DNA of 64,000 nucleotides from Hermodice carunculata (lineage: Eukaryota; Annelida; Polychaeta; Eunicida; Amphinomidae): NCBI GenBank assembly GCA_964020975.1, contig OZ026612.1, forward strand, positions 128,011,741 through 128,075,740. Direction: 5' to 3'. Both the position numbers and the translations under genes were made by a program. Numbering within the stretch: the first letter of the stretch is position 1; every line of letters begins with the position of its first letter. The notes under the pieces are model-generated. The model made no database searches. It was given only the letters and a program-made list of their open reading frames with translations, and was not told the origin of the DNA. This document shows positions 22,760 through 34,686 of this stretch, in pieces.

Positions 22760-25700
22760 GCGAATCATCATATTCGTTGTGTCTTAATTATAGCGAAAGG
22801 TACCGAGCATCTGTTTACAAAATAAACCAAACGCAATCCTAACGCCGTTTGAAGGTCCTTTAATTCAAATGTGCACATATTACTGGTAAGAATAACAAGG
22901 TTAGGCATGACATTCAAGACTCCTGGCTAATATTTTCACAACTACTTTTACTTGGCTCTGCTCATGTTAATTTTACGATATTCAATTTGTTTGTTTGTTT
23001 ATTTATTTATGTTTATATACCATGTTCTCGGTTCTACCTCTGCATTTTTTGTACATTAACGAGGCAAATCGGATACAGTGAATGGCAAGAACTCTCTGTA
23101 TCCGATCGATATCTTCACATCAATGAGTTCAACTACAGACCGGTCAGCATAAAGATTTTAATTGTTTCATAAAAGAAAATATGACACAAAATCAAATTAT
23201 CTTACCTTTGTACTATTTTGTTCATTGTTAACAATTATTGTGAACAGATAAACCTATTACGCAAAAGGTGTAAACTTTCCTTTTACATTTAAAATAAGGA
23301 CGAGGCAATAACGACAAATTACGTACCTTTGGTATAGTCTATATAAATTTCGCTGAGAGATAGCTGGTCCTATTGCAATACACTTGTGAATCTGCTTTGC
23401 CAAAACGATGCAAGTTAGTATCTGCATACACAGAAATTAAACAATACTCATCAATCCAAAACCACTCGTGATCGCCTGGCTATGTGATCTCTGCCTTGGT
23501 GATCTCATTAAGATATATCCAGTCATGCTAATATTGACGTGGGTTTAAAATTATGCGCGTCTGCGTAGGTAAACACTTAAATTAGAGGTTGCAAAATTGA
23601 AATATTTTGCGTATTCTGTTCTGCTTATATATGAAAAAAACACCGAGGTCACACTTAGAAGTATATAAATAGTCTTTTCCTGCTCACTGCTCACTGTTTC
23701 AGTCTTGCTTCCCTGAGTACGCGATTTAGACAACAGCATACACTCACTTCATGTCACGAACACCATATGTAATGCACCTCTTGGTAAAAAAAAAAGAAGG
23801 ACAAAAAAAGAAAATTGACCCCGGACACTTCATGTGTTCTCTTTCAAAGTGCGGCACCGAAAATATGACATACGCATTGATTGCCTTTTGTATTCAACTA
23901 GTTCTAACCGGGAGAGACGTCTAAAAAAGGTACTGAACGGCAACTTGTAATTGTCCAAGATATTCGTCAATAAGGTCATCGAACGTGCACAAAACTGTGT
24001 TGCTGTTTCTATTCCGGCTACAGTAATGTTTTATTTTTCCTAGGTAACATTGCCATTGGCGTATCACCCAAATGTGACTGCAGAACAATCTTTTGCTAGC
24101 ACTAATTAGGAATCCCTGGCGACATCATTATTCTGCGTGTTCTGTTGTTATATAATGGTACTTACGTTTTAATTGCTCGGGATGCCACCCGACAATAACA
24201 GAAAATTAAAATGCACAGAATTAGTTACAGTTGAAGAAAGCCAGGAGAGCCACGTGGGGAATCCACAAGACACGAATTGTATTTCCCTAGCATATATTCA
24301 TCACTGAGAAGGTGAAAGAGTTTAATACACAGTGATAACTTTAAACAGCAGCAATCACAAAACATTTTGTCTGAGAAAAAAACTGCATGATCAACTTTGC
24401 TATGTGATTAATAATTAACCAGGATTACCGCATGTAGTCATCAAGGCACACTGTTTAATATCATAATTTGTTCGATCATAAATTTACTGTTCACCGCTTT
24501 ATTTAACATTAAATCTGTTCTGGGATCAAATGGGGCTTGTCAGCCGTTTTCAAGAATAAGCACGCCCCTTTTTTGCCATGCCAATGTGTAAAACTACTCA
24601 ACAAGTTATTTTTAAAAGGTATTGTAAAATTAAGTGGCATAAAATTTATGGAATTGATTGCGAGAAGCTATATTTGATACCCATGGTGACGAATGTGGCT
24701 GCAATCTGACTAATGTCGTCTGAGAAACTCCCTGTTTTGTTATTTCCAAGACTTATCAAAAAGTCTATAGAGTACATGTAAAAGGTAACAAAAATTGTAA
24801 TTGTTACCAATCGTATGTTTCAATCATTATTAATATGGTTGCTTAACAGCCAATCGTGTAGTCAAAAGTGAAAATTACGCCAAAAGTGTGAATGAAAAGT
24901 GTAAGTGATGTGCAGTTTGTCTTTTTATGAACCTACATGGCACGATGCATTTCCAGGCAAGCTATTTAGCAATTACCATAACAGAAAATATTTCTTGGGC
25001 AAATTGGAATGCAGTTGACTTTTTAGTCTAATGAAATCTACGACATTGATGACATCACGTTTTTCCTGATTGGTGAACATCATCCGGGTTCTGCATTTTT
25101 TTTCCACTTTTTAGGCTGACATGGCTCTCTACTGTGCACCAAAGACATGTATACTAAGTAAATATTGCGCAAGAAAATTCTTTTGGAACTATGTAACAGC
25201 TATACCAGGTTAGTTCTGTAGAGTCTAACAAGGTCCTGACTGAGAGTACAGGTGCTAGGAGGTAGTGATGATTATGTCTTTCAGACAAACATGTTAGTCC
25301 CCACTTGTTGATTGTTGGTTACTTTGATTATTTCATTTTGTGGTTATTATCAGTATCACTATCAGATATGTATTATGTATGCTGATTTGTGCACAATTCT
25401 GGATCTTACTGAAACATGTAATCATATCATTACAAAACATTTGTGATTATCTGTAAAAACGAACTATTTATCTATTTATTCGAACAAGGCTGTGTATGCC
25501 CATTGTTTTTCAGTTACAATGAATCAGTGTGTCCCATAGACCAACACTAGAGTTTTCATCCACATACATGTGGTGTAGTATATATATAAAGCAAATAGTA
25601 TATCTCCTATACGGCTTCATTATCAGTCTGCACGGTCTTTATACAATGGTCACATATACTATTGTAGTTAATAAACTGTTTGGTTGTCATTATTGTCTGA

Positions 25701-26600
25701 CATGTGTCATGTCTTCTGATTTCACTCATACGAATGCAGTACATATGTGAAATATTATCCATGTCATACGGGGCCACTATTTTACCGTGGCATTCTGCTA
25801 GCACCACAATATAACTTTCACATGATCACCATCGATGTGGTAGCATAGACGATTGTAGATGATATCCTTTAACGTTATTAATGCAGAATTCAGGATTCAG
25901 GATATCTGTATTCGACCGTAACTCAAAATGAAGTAGTATAACGCAAAATGACAGAGTATAACATATGTAAACATGTAAATTAGTATAAAAAAGAGGTCAG
26001 GAAACATAAATCAAAATCTTTGTCAGATCGTGAACATGTGTGCCACCCTACACATTAAGAGATTCATACAATCAGTGGTCATGTGAGCTACAGCAGAGAA
26101 ACATGTTTTCAACTATGAATAGCTGTTTCACGGAATACAGTTTATTGATAATTAGTTTGAGTTACAAATATAACAATTTCCAAATTTCCTGGAGGTACCA
26201 TATTTTTTCAATTAAAGTTTGCTTGGCATGTCTCTAAGTCAACACGTTACGGAACTATCAGAGAATATGTCTATATGGTGTGTCGCCAACAAAACTGCGG
26301 ATATCTGCTACTGCATATAAGGACCCCCATACACAGACCGTGTCAACATAGCAAGGGACTCCAGTGTGCCTGTTCAGGTGAGCAATGGCATTGGTTTAAA
26401 AATATTTTATTAAAAACAATAATTAGTAAAAATGGGCATATCCCTATATAAATCCCTCTTGCCTAAAAAGGAGATGTATTTGGACACTACACAACAAGGA
26501 ATACGACACACATGCTCGACACACTTGTAAGAGATATTACAAAACGTGACAAGATAGATAGAGTGGCCTTGCAACACAGCTTGAAAAAGTGAGCCTGGAC
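20300..26600. other. Long stretch without a supported gene
   Basis: I find no recognisable domain, exon or transposon in this stretch. Items seen: an (AC)n array at 22710-22758 and a tRNA-like A-box fragment (GTGGTGTAGTGGTTAA, near 21958) without a B box. Confidence 0.5.
22710..22758. repeat. (AC)n microsatellite
   Basis: About 24 AC units. Confidence 0.95.
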
Positions 26601-26639
26601 AAGACACCACAGACAGCAAAAGAGTTGGGAAAAATATTC

Positions 26640-27960
26640 ACACTATATCTTGATTTAGATATTACAAAGAACTGCTTTGTAATTCAATACAAAGGTAAAA
26701 GACAAATCATGGGTCACTGGTGAAATTAAAAGAATAATGAGACAGAGGAATCGAGCTTGGAAGAAACACAAAGTTTTTCGAAAAGACGGCCTTTGTACTA
26801 CCTGAAGTTATACACTTAGATCGATTATTTCAGTTTTACAAACGTAATAGCAACATTGTTGTCACCACACTAAAAAGATCGATCAGATCCTTTTTTGCTC
26901 AAATCCGTTCAGAGGTTGATTCAAATGAAATAAACCCAATAAGGGGGTGGAATATTATCAAATGCATTGGTAATATCCTGTTAAAACCCTGCACACGGTA
27001 TAACGCCCTCTTTTACAAAATTATTTAATCGCTGTCTCTCCACGTCCAGTTTTCCTGACCTTGAGAAAAAATCAATTGTTTTTTTCTGGTCTTCAAACAG
27101 AATAACAAGAATTTGTGTAACGTCTGGAAAGGTTTTGAACGTCGAATATATAATGTATTGTATGAGTGTCTCTGCATCACGAACTTTTGATCCCAAAAAA
27201 TTCTGGCTTTAAATCCAAACATTTCGGCATAAACCAACTTATTAAAATACTCCATGATATCTTTAATGGTCTTGAGCTTCGAAATGAGGCACAAATAGTA
27301 TTTCTGGATATTTCAAAGCCCCTCGACCGAGTCTGACATCTTTAATTTAAAACAGAAAAGTATTGAAAAACCTTATAGGCTTGATAAAAAGTTGTTTCTG
27401 CAACCTTTTTCAGCGTGTTAACATCTGTGGCCAGTCCCCTTACTGGCTTCCAGTCGAAGCTAAGGTTCATTAAGGATGGATACTCCCCCCCCCCCCCCCC
27501 GTTATTGTTACTGTACATTAATGACTTTACTGGTCATATCTCTTGGGATATACAACTTTTTGATGATGACACTAGTATTTTAGAAATTGCCCATGATGCG
27601 CATGCCTCTGGAAACAAACGCCACCAAATATACCACCCTACTCCACTTTTAGATGGAACCTCAATATCGCAAATCAAACGCTTACACTCATTTAGATATA
27701 ATGCCCTGTAGTAATCTAAAATGCGATGCCCACCTCACTTGCATTATAAATAAGGCGAGTAAACGCCTTGCATTACTGCGTAGACTGAAATCCAAACTAT
27801 CCAGGAAAACCATTTTTCGATCATACACAACTATAGTTCCACCACTATTAGTCAGGTCCTCAGAAAGTGTTCAGTACGAAGTTGCACGGATCCGCACTAG
27901 TTCGCTGAGGCATACGCCTCGTATACTTTTTTATGAGAATTGGGTTGGCCGACTATGGAT
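26640..27960 (+). mobile_element. LINE reverse-transcriptase relic, plus strand
   Basis: Translation in changing frames gives a spacer block (KSWVTGEIKRIMRQRNRAWK, about 26700-26765) and then a block resembling NSGFKSKH.GINQLIKILHD. It continues with the RT block AQIVFLDISK.LDRV (about 27290-27335), YINDFTGH with FDDDTS in place of FADDTS (about 27510-27575), and the C-terminal LTCIINKASKRLALLRRLKS (about 27738-27795). Blocks are in the right order but parts between them are missing and frames shift. This is a decayed CR1/L2/jockey-like LINE copy. Confidence 0.8.
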
Positions 27961-27984
27961 ACAATGGAAATACATTGCAATATT

Positions 27985-28480
27985 AAATAATATGAACAAT
28001 TTTGGTTCCTTTTGGACGCAAATTGTTAATGTGACTTGTCCACGTCAAGTCTCATCTTATAATCCATCCCAAATGCTTATATTCGTTTTCGTTCTCTAAT
28101 GTTTCGTTCATAAAGACTAAATCAGGATAATTAAAAGGTATTCGCTTCTTACATATAATCATATTTCTTGTTTTTGGCGGGTTAAACGAGACCAGCCGTT
28201 TATGGGACCAACGCTCTATCTCCTTTAGATCCAGATTCAGATAACTGGTCGCAAAAATAGCGTCTTTAACTTCAATTACAAGGGTTTTATCGTCTGCAAA
28301 CAATCTAATAGACGAGTTTACCCTATTAACGATATCATTTATATATTAAGAATTACAGTGGTCCCAATCCAGATCCCCGAGGCACGCCTGCTCTAACTGT
28401 ACCCTCAAGAAGACGCAGCTCCTTTCAAAACGACTTGTTGCACCCTGCCCTCTAAAACGATGGCATTGCTGACAGCCTTC
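27985..28480 (-). mobile_element. LINE reverse-transcriptase relic, minus strand
   Basis: Reading down the minus strand: a VVLKGAASSEGTVRAGVP-like block, then G-GLGPL, INDIVNRVNSSIRLFADD (catalytic FADD), KRLVSFNPPKTRNMII, YKHLGWIIR and LTWTSHINNLRPK. This is the RT palm and thumb of a LINE of the same general type as the neighbouring plus-strand relic. It ends about 25 bases from that relic, tail towards it. Small frame changes are present. Confidence 0.8.
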
Positions 28481-28984
28481 GGTTTTTGTTGCAACCTAAT
28501 TATTAAAACTTTAGCTCAGGTCCAAAGCACACAGGCTGGTAAACTTACCGTTAAAGGACTTTTAGTTTTTATCGCTTTCAATGTCTCCGCTATTTCCATG
28601 TACATGTGTAAAAATGTGAATGTATTGTATCTGTGTTGATGTAATTCAGTTTGCATTTATTATATGCATTTTGTTCCCCGATTCAGAGTATTTCAATTAA
28701 CAATAATTATTATTATCATCATTATCAGTATCATTATTTTCATTATTACTATGAGTAGTTACCAGCATGTGTGAAGCCATCATTTGTGATTGAACTTTGT
28801 TCATTCAGAAACGTGTAATACATATGATCAATAACGAGTAGCACTATCTACCGCAATGCCTAGATATATAAAAGTTACAATATGCCCATGGTTATGTATT
28901 GAGTAAGAATCTACTAAGTCCGTAGAAAATCTTTAATAAAAAATACTGTCACTATGCACGTACTCCATGAATACACCTAAACTA

Positions 28985-29102
28985 AATTTTAAGAGATAAT
29001 CGCCAGACAAAAGACAAAAACAAAGAACAAAACAGAACGAAAACATAAACAAAAACAAAACAAAAAAACAAAAACAAAAACAAAACAAAAAACAAAAAAA
29101 AC
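28985..29102. repeat. A-rich (AAAAC)n-like simple sequence
   Basis: Irregular AAAAC/AAAC repeats ending in an A-run. Confidence 0.7.
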
Positions 29103-29329
29103 AGATGCAGTTTTAAAGATAAATACGCAGTATGCATATTAATTTCCCGACACAAACCAGGGGTTTGACGCCTGGCGATCACGGGGGACGTGCGGGTCGC
29201 ATCACTGTCACAGACAGACCATCTGCTCATTTCTCAAAAATAAGCATTTTTTCTTTTCTTTCTTTTTTTTCTTTTCTTTTTGAGAAATTTAAGTTCACAA
29301 ATGCCAAACTCGTATTCTTATAGTACTGC

Positions 29330-30180
29330 CCGAGCCATATATAAGAAAATTTCCATATGCCTTTAATGAATATTCTGTATTTTCAAAATATTTGTAATAT
29401 CTTGCTTGTCCCCCATAGGTACCGATTCGTATCTGGCCATATCTCACAAAGCGAGATTAGGCAATCAGGTATGCAGTTGGGGCGGGAATTTAATAAGCAT
29501 GTCTCTCGTTGCAACGTATTTTGCTTGAAAAGGGCCCCAGGTGGCGCGCGTGGATGATGACACGAGACTTATGATAGATCCCTAGGTCCTCAAATTGTAT
29601 TGTCAGTATATCAATTTATTATAGATTGCGTTTGTGCCTATAGATGTGGCAACGAGATATATTGTTAAAATGTTTATATGTATCTGCTATGTCAGGTAGC
29701 CAATAGTTGTTCAGTGACATGCATTATTTGGACCACAGAGCCGTGCACAGTACTCTTTATCTACGGGTAATTGGTTCAATTTGCACAACATAGAAATAAT
29801 TACGATAACTGAACAGTATATTATCCGTCAATTAGAAAAGAATGTTCTCCCCGGTCTTCATAGCATGAGGTCAAACAGATGCGTTCGATGTTACCCTCAC
29901 TTCGACACATACTGGAAATGTCAGAAACCAAGGCTAGGACTGAAGATGCAATTACCAAATGTTCAAAAAAACACAGCCGTCTGAACTACTAATACTACTG
30001 ATACCTAAAACCAGAAAAAATGACTTGCGTTGCATGATTAGAAGCCAAAATACTTTGTAACTTTTATTGTGAAAAAATGCATGTCTATCTGAGTCTGAAT
30101 GTTGAGCCAAAAAGAAAATATCCAAATCAATTATTTCGTCCCTTTACAGTCTACAAATAGATATATCTAAAGTCTCATGA
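29330..30180. other. No recognisable gene
   Basis: Short frames without motifs. Confidence 0.4.
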
Positions 30181-30227
30181 CAAGTTGAAAAATAATAAGA
30201 GAATGTGGTTGAAGAGGATTTTTTGCG

Positions 30228-30860
30228 TAAGGACGTGGTCCATCACAATGTGCATCTCGGATAAAAATTTAGTGAAGCTGCAATGGATCTTTGATGAGAT
30301 ATTATGGTAACGTTATCCCCTCGTGCGCCACTCAGACGGCCTTGAAATAAATACTTTAAAGTTTCATAAAAGTTTTATGAATACAAAGAGGACCTGCAAA
30401 CCTGGCCCATCATAATATGGATCTGTGACAAAAATTCGGTAAACCTGCGGTCAATATTTTTGAGATATCACGGTAACGTCCTCAGGGTTAACGACACAGC
30501 CTTCAAATAAATACATGACAGGTTTCATTTAAAGTTTTTAAATAAGCTGAGGAAGCTGGTTTTCAATAGGAACCTGGTCCATCATCAGGTTCTTTTGTGA
30601 AAAAAATGGTTAAGCTACCAGTGTGCCACTCATGCGACTTTGAAATGAATTTGAAATTGAAATGTTTCATAAAAAGTTTCTAAATAATAAATAGAACCTG
30701 GTTTCCAATAGGAACTGGTCCATTTTACGGTGCATTTTTTTATAATAATATGGTATAGTTGTGGTGAATACTCCTTGAGATATCGCGCTAATGTCGACAA
30801 GACAGAAGGACGGACGGACAACGCAGGGGACGAAGATACCCTCCGGCACTTTCTATGCCA
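30228..30860 (+). repeat. Tandem repeat, about 170-base unit, four diverged copies
   Basis: The unit starts with (C/A)CTGG.CCATCA, a G.ATCT.TGA-like piece and AAAATT.GGTAA-C. It recurs near 30230, 30401, 30576 and 30713, with GATAT-ACGGTAACGTC and TTTCATAAAA.TTT blocks inside. The last copy runs into GGACGGACGGAC, the same motif class that starts the 17.7-kb array. Confidence 0.75.
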
Positions 30861-30885
30861 AGGGTCAAAAAGACGAAAACAAAGC

Positions 30886-30887
<2 letters not shown>

Positions 30888-30969
<82 letters not shown>

Positions 30970-30982
30970 CAAAGCATATAAT

Positions 30983-31070
<88 letters not shown>

Positions 31071-31110
31071 GTAGTAGTAGTAGTAGTAGTAATAGTAGTA
31101 GTAGTAGTAA
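30888..31110. repeat. (AAT)n and (AGT)n microsatellites
   Basis: Two AAT arrays separated by AAACAAAGCAT, the second changing to AGT units near its end. Poly-Ile and poly-Asn frames are artefacts. Confidence 0.95.
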
Positions 31111-31144
31111 AAACAATATCTTCCCTCTACAGCTTATATTAATT

Positions 31145-32075
31145 ATATTTGTGTCTTCTCATCCAGAACCACTTCTTAGTAGTCATTACCCTATTTCGCA
31201 GTCCGAACTCTTTACTCTCCATAGCTAACCTGGCACTGTCCAACCTATATACATATGGAAATACTATTGTCCACGTTCTTTTATAAAATTTTGAACTCAA
31301 TTCATATTGGTTTAACTTGTATCTTACAAGTAATCAAATCTTGATATTCGTACAGAGTTTATACATATAATACATTGGTAACATTTCTATGGTCATGTGT
31401 GTCTTGTACATACCTACTGTGTGTCTCCATGTTTCTGGAGAACCCATGTATTAGTCATCTCGATCTCTATAGGGCTATCCAGACTAAATAAATACGTGTA
31501 AACTAGAATTTTGACGTATGCTGTATTAGCTAAAATAAATAAAGGTAACTGCTACGAACATATTTCGGAGCCTATACCCGCACATGTCTCTAAGTAGCGG
31601 CTCCTTGTCTAAGCTAAATATTTAGCAAAGACAACCCACAAAAAATGAATAACTGTGGTCGCGGCAAATGAGTAAATTAGCTAAGTTCCGCTTATAAATG
31701 CAGATATTCGTTATGAACGAAGAATACCTCTCAAAACAAACACAATTACTAATTTTTTATAGTACACGTCCAGATAAGAGCAATTTAACTTACACCTGAA
31801 CCAGTATTTACCCTCTCTAGCTGGATAGGTTATCTTAGTTAAACCACCTGCCAGTGTATAACTGAGGTAGAAACAAACGGGCATCATATTCAGTCCCAGT
31901 GATTGTAAAATAAATAGTTGCAGCAAGACCACCTTACAAACCAAGGAAATCCTCACAAGTACTGCAACAATGTACATCCTCCACCATAAAAGTAAAATAA
32001 ACCCTATGATGACACCACTTTGAAAGTCTCCAAACAATATAGCTCTGTTTCACTGCCAACCCTGAGTGAATTTAC
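31145..32075 (-). repeat. Dispersed repeat copy B with exon-like frame
   Basis: Inverted, longer counterpart of 4149-4895. On the minus strand it opens with GGTTGGCAGTGAAACAGAGC, continues through a hydrophobic frame (IVAVLVRISLVCKVVLLQLF) and SYTLAGGLTKITYPAREGKY, and then meets a GTAAGT-like site. A 3' portion of about 230 bases is absent from copy A, and part of it is found at 1.76-1.85 kb. The copies differ in frame in the middle, so at least one is not coding. The origin is unknown: duplicated gene exon or unclassified element. Confidence 0.6.
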
Positions 32076-32079
32076 CTGT

Positions 32080-33640
32080 TTTCTGTACAAAACATTTCGT
32101 TTCATGACAAACGGCCCAAGACTTGAAACCGAATCGCGAAAACATGCTTCAACTTTTAGTGCACCATGAACGTTTGGACCAGACAGAAACGATATCCTTA
32201 CACCAACAATGCCTTTTTAAGGAAGGTATACAGCAGAGAGCTAAACGCCCATGTATCAGGTGTCCGCAGCTTATGGAATTGGCATAATGGAAAATGCGTG
32301 TTGCTTTGTATGCATGGCAATTCATGTTGCTGCAAATGATGTGCTCCATTCTTTTTCTATCCTTCTGTACCTTCAACATAGATATTTCCTTTTGCAAGAC
32401 AGGTTGATAGCTGTATTTTCCAGTTTCAGACTTTGTGTTGTTATTTTGGTGTTAATATAAATATTTGTGACACGCAACTAAAATGATGAATGATCAAACT
32501 TTGAAGCCTTTCGCACGATTGAAGAAATTATTTCATAGAACACAATAATAGAACATACATTGTTGAGTGTACTCCCAAATTATTTATCGCCAACTCGTAC
32601 GTATGCATGTAAAGCTTGAGGTCCTTACGATTATGCTGATAGTTTGCTTCGCAAGTGATGCAATTGGCAGTTATTTAAAAGTGTCTTCGAAAAGTTAAAT
32701 GTTCTTGTTTCTTCTCTCTTTATAAGTGCATATAACGGAAAGTAGGCAAATTTGCTCTTGCAGTTAAAATGTTCACACACACAGATATGTACAAATTGGT
32801 TGAAAATAGAAAATATTGAAAACGACAGTTTAGTGCATGACTGTCTCCTTTGTCTTGAAAAACATGTTGAAAGCGGGATGTTTATATGTGTTACACGTAT
32901 AACCTATTTGGCTTCAACAAAATGTGACAAAACATCAGTAGGTGCACCGGCCTTTTGTCCACGTCGAACCCAGTCAAAAGGTGAAAAGGAAGACCTCTCC
33001 TCAAGAGCAAGAGCTATTTTAGATTAACACTGGTTCAGAAAGGTACATATACTAAATTTACCGAAACGTTCGAGTAAAACAGAGAGTTATGTATTAGTAA
33101 TTCAACAACATAAATTCAGGAAAAATATTAAATTCTTTTTAAAAAAGCACTTAATTTTAAAATGGGAACAGATACATATTGCACTGATGATATGTACCCA
33201 ATATTTAAAGAAAATTAAAAAATGACTCCCAACTTGTTTTTTTATATATATATTTATTATGCCGTCAGACGACATAGTATATTTCAATGTTAAACATATA
33301 TGCCTCAGATACATTGAAAAAGAAACGAAACGTTCTAATTTCTCTTGTTTTCTCTTTTCCTCTGATATGGTGATAATAATAAAAAATTGTTTATATTTAT
33401 TTTGTATTATCGATTACGGGCATTGTGTAATTAAGTAAAACTAAGGGTAGTCAAGTGTGCATTTTATTTTGCTGTATAAATGTAAATGTAACACGTTTTC
33501 GTAGTCTGCACATATTTCGCACAAATATATCATGTTTAATTGATGAAGCTACTTCCCTATTTATAAACTAATATCATTTCATGGATTCTGATTATATATT
33601 ACCATTATAGTGTCTTAGACATTGTAGTTATCACTTTTAG
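32080..33640. other. No recognisable gene
   Basis: AT-rich sequence, frames below 92 codons and without motifs (for example 32752-33027). Confidence 0.4.
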
Positions 33641-33654
33641 AAAATAATACATGA

Positions 33655-33740
33655 TTTGATATCGTTTCCCATTTGAGCTTGGCAATTGGTGCCAAAAGAT
33701 TCTGTTTCGAGTCCCGCATGTGCCGAGCATAAGACATATA
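33655..33740 (+). mobile_element. tRNA-derived SINE relic, copy 1
   Basis: Shares with copy 2 the TTCCCATTT.AGCT.GGC, then TTGGTGCCAAA, a diverged B box (GTTTCGAGTCC) and a GAGCATAAGA.ATAT tail. Its 5' part is lost. Confidence 0.6.
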
Positions 33741-33882
33741 TTTTCAGCATTTCCTGAATGCTGGTGGATTTAAGTCCCCGATTCTGGAAATAAATGCCGA
33801 CTCAGTAAATATACTGCATAACCGTGCTGTTATGGCACTCGCACATAACTACCTCGATTGAATCATTCTTTTTTTAAAGAAT

Positions 33883-33985
33883 GGGGATTTGGTCGAGTGG
33901 CTATGTGCGCTTCCCATTTTAGCTAGGCGACTGGTGCCAAAGGTTAAGGTTCGAATCCCGCTCGTTCCGAACATAAGATATATCA
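33883..33985 (+). mobile_element. tRNA-derived SINE, copy 2
   Basis: The segment GGGGATTTGGTCGAGTGGC contains an A-box-like TGGTCGAGTGG. Sixty bases on there is a perfect B box, GGTTCGAATCC (33948-33958). Overall shape and the long middle part resemble a Leu/Ser-type tRNA head. It is probably the head of a SINE, as a similar diverged copy lies 230 bases upstream, rather than a working tRNA gene. Confidence 0.65.
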
Positions 33986-34686
33986 CGGTATGTTTCCTTT
34001 TTTGCTCTAATATTGTAGAATAAACGCAAACACAACTCATATCTTTAAAAACGAGAATCTCAATTTTAGTGATATTTTGAGTCTGTAGCCTGTGTCACTA
34101 TGTAGACTACCATTTTTACTTCATATACACTTTTTCGGCTATTTATTGAAGAGTCGCCACCTACATACATCATGTGATGTGATCTTGTGGAACTGGGTAA
34201 CACCTGCAATAGTCCTTGTGGTATTCCTACTGTCCTGCTTAAACATGTTTGGTGCCAGAAATTCTGCCTACCAATTTATGCGTTAACTATTGTCAATGAG
34301 ACACCGGGTATACAATAACATGATGGGATAACGGTAATAAACAGTCGTTTATCACATACAGGTCTGTTGATTTTTGCTATTAGCACACAAGCAATTAGAG
34401 GACAGTAAACCGACTGATTACATCAGGATCAAACGATTGTTGTTCCCAAAGAAAACAGCTGCTAAAGACAGTCATGGCCGGTACCATAAGACTAAGTACA
34501 CATTGTTATCAAGTGCATTCACAGTTTTTCCGAAGAGTTTTTTTTTTTTTAATGTACGAATCTGTACTTCCATCCGCAGCTGTTTCTGAGGGCACAACGT
34601 TACCGATTAAGAGGAATGAAGCATTTGACATTGCTGATCACCTCCAACTATTTTGGTTTAGAGAAGAAAAAAATCCACAAACATAA

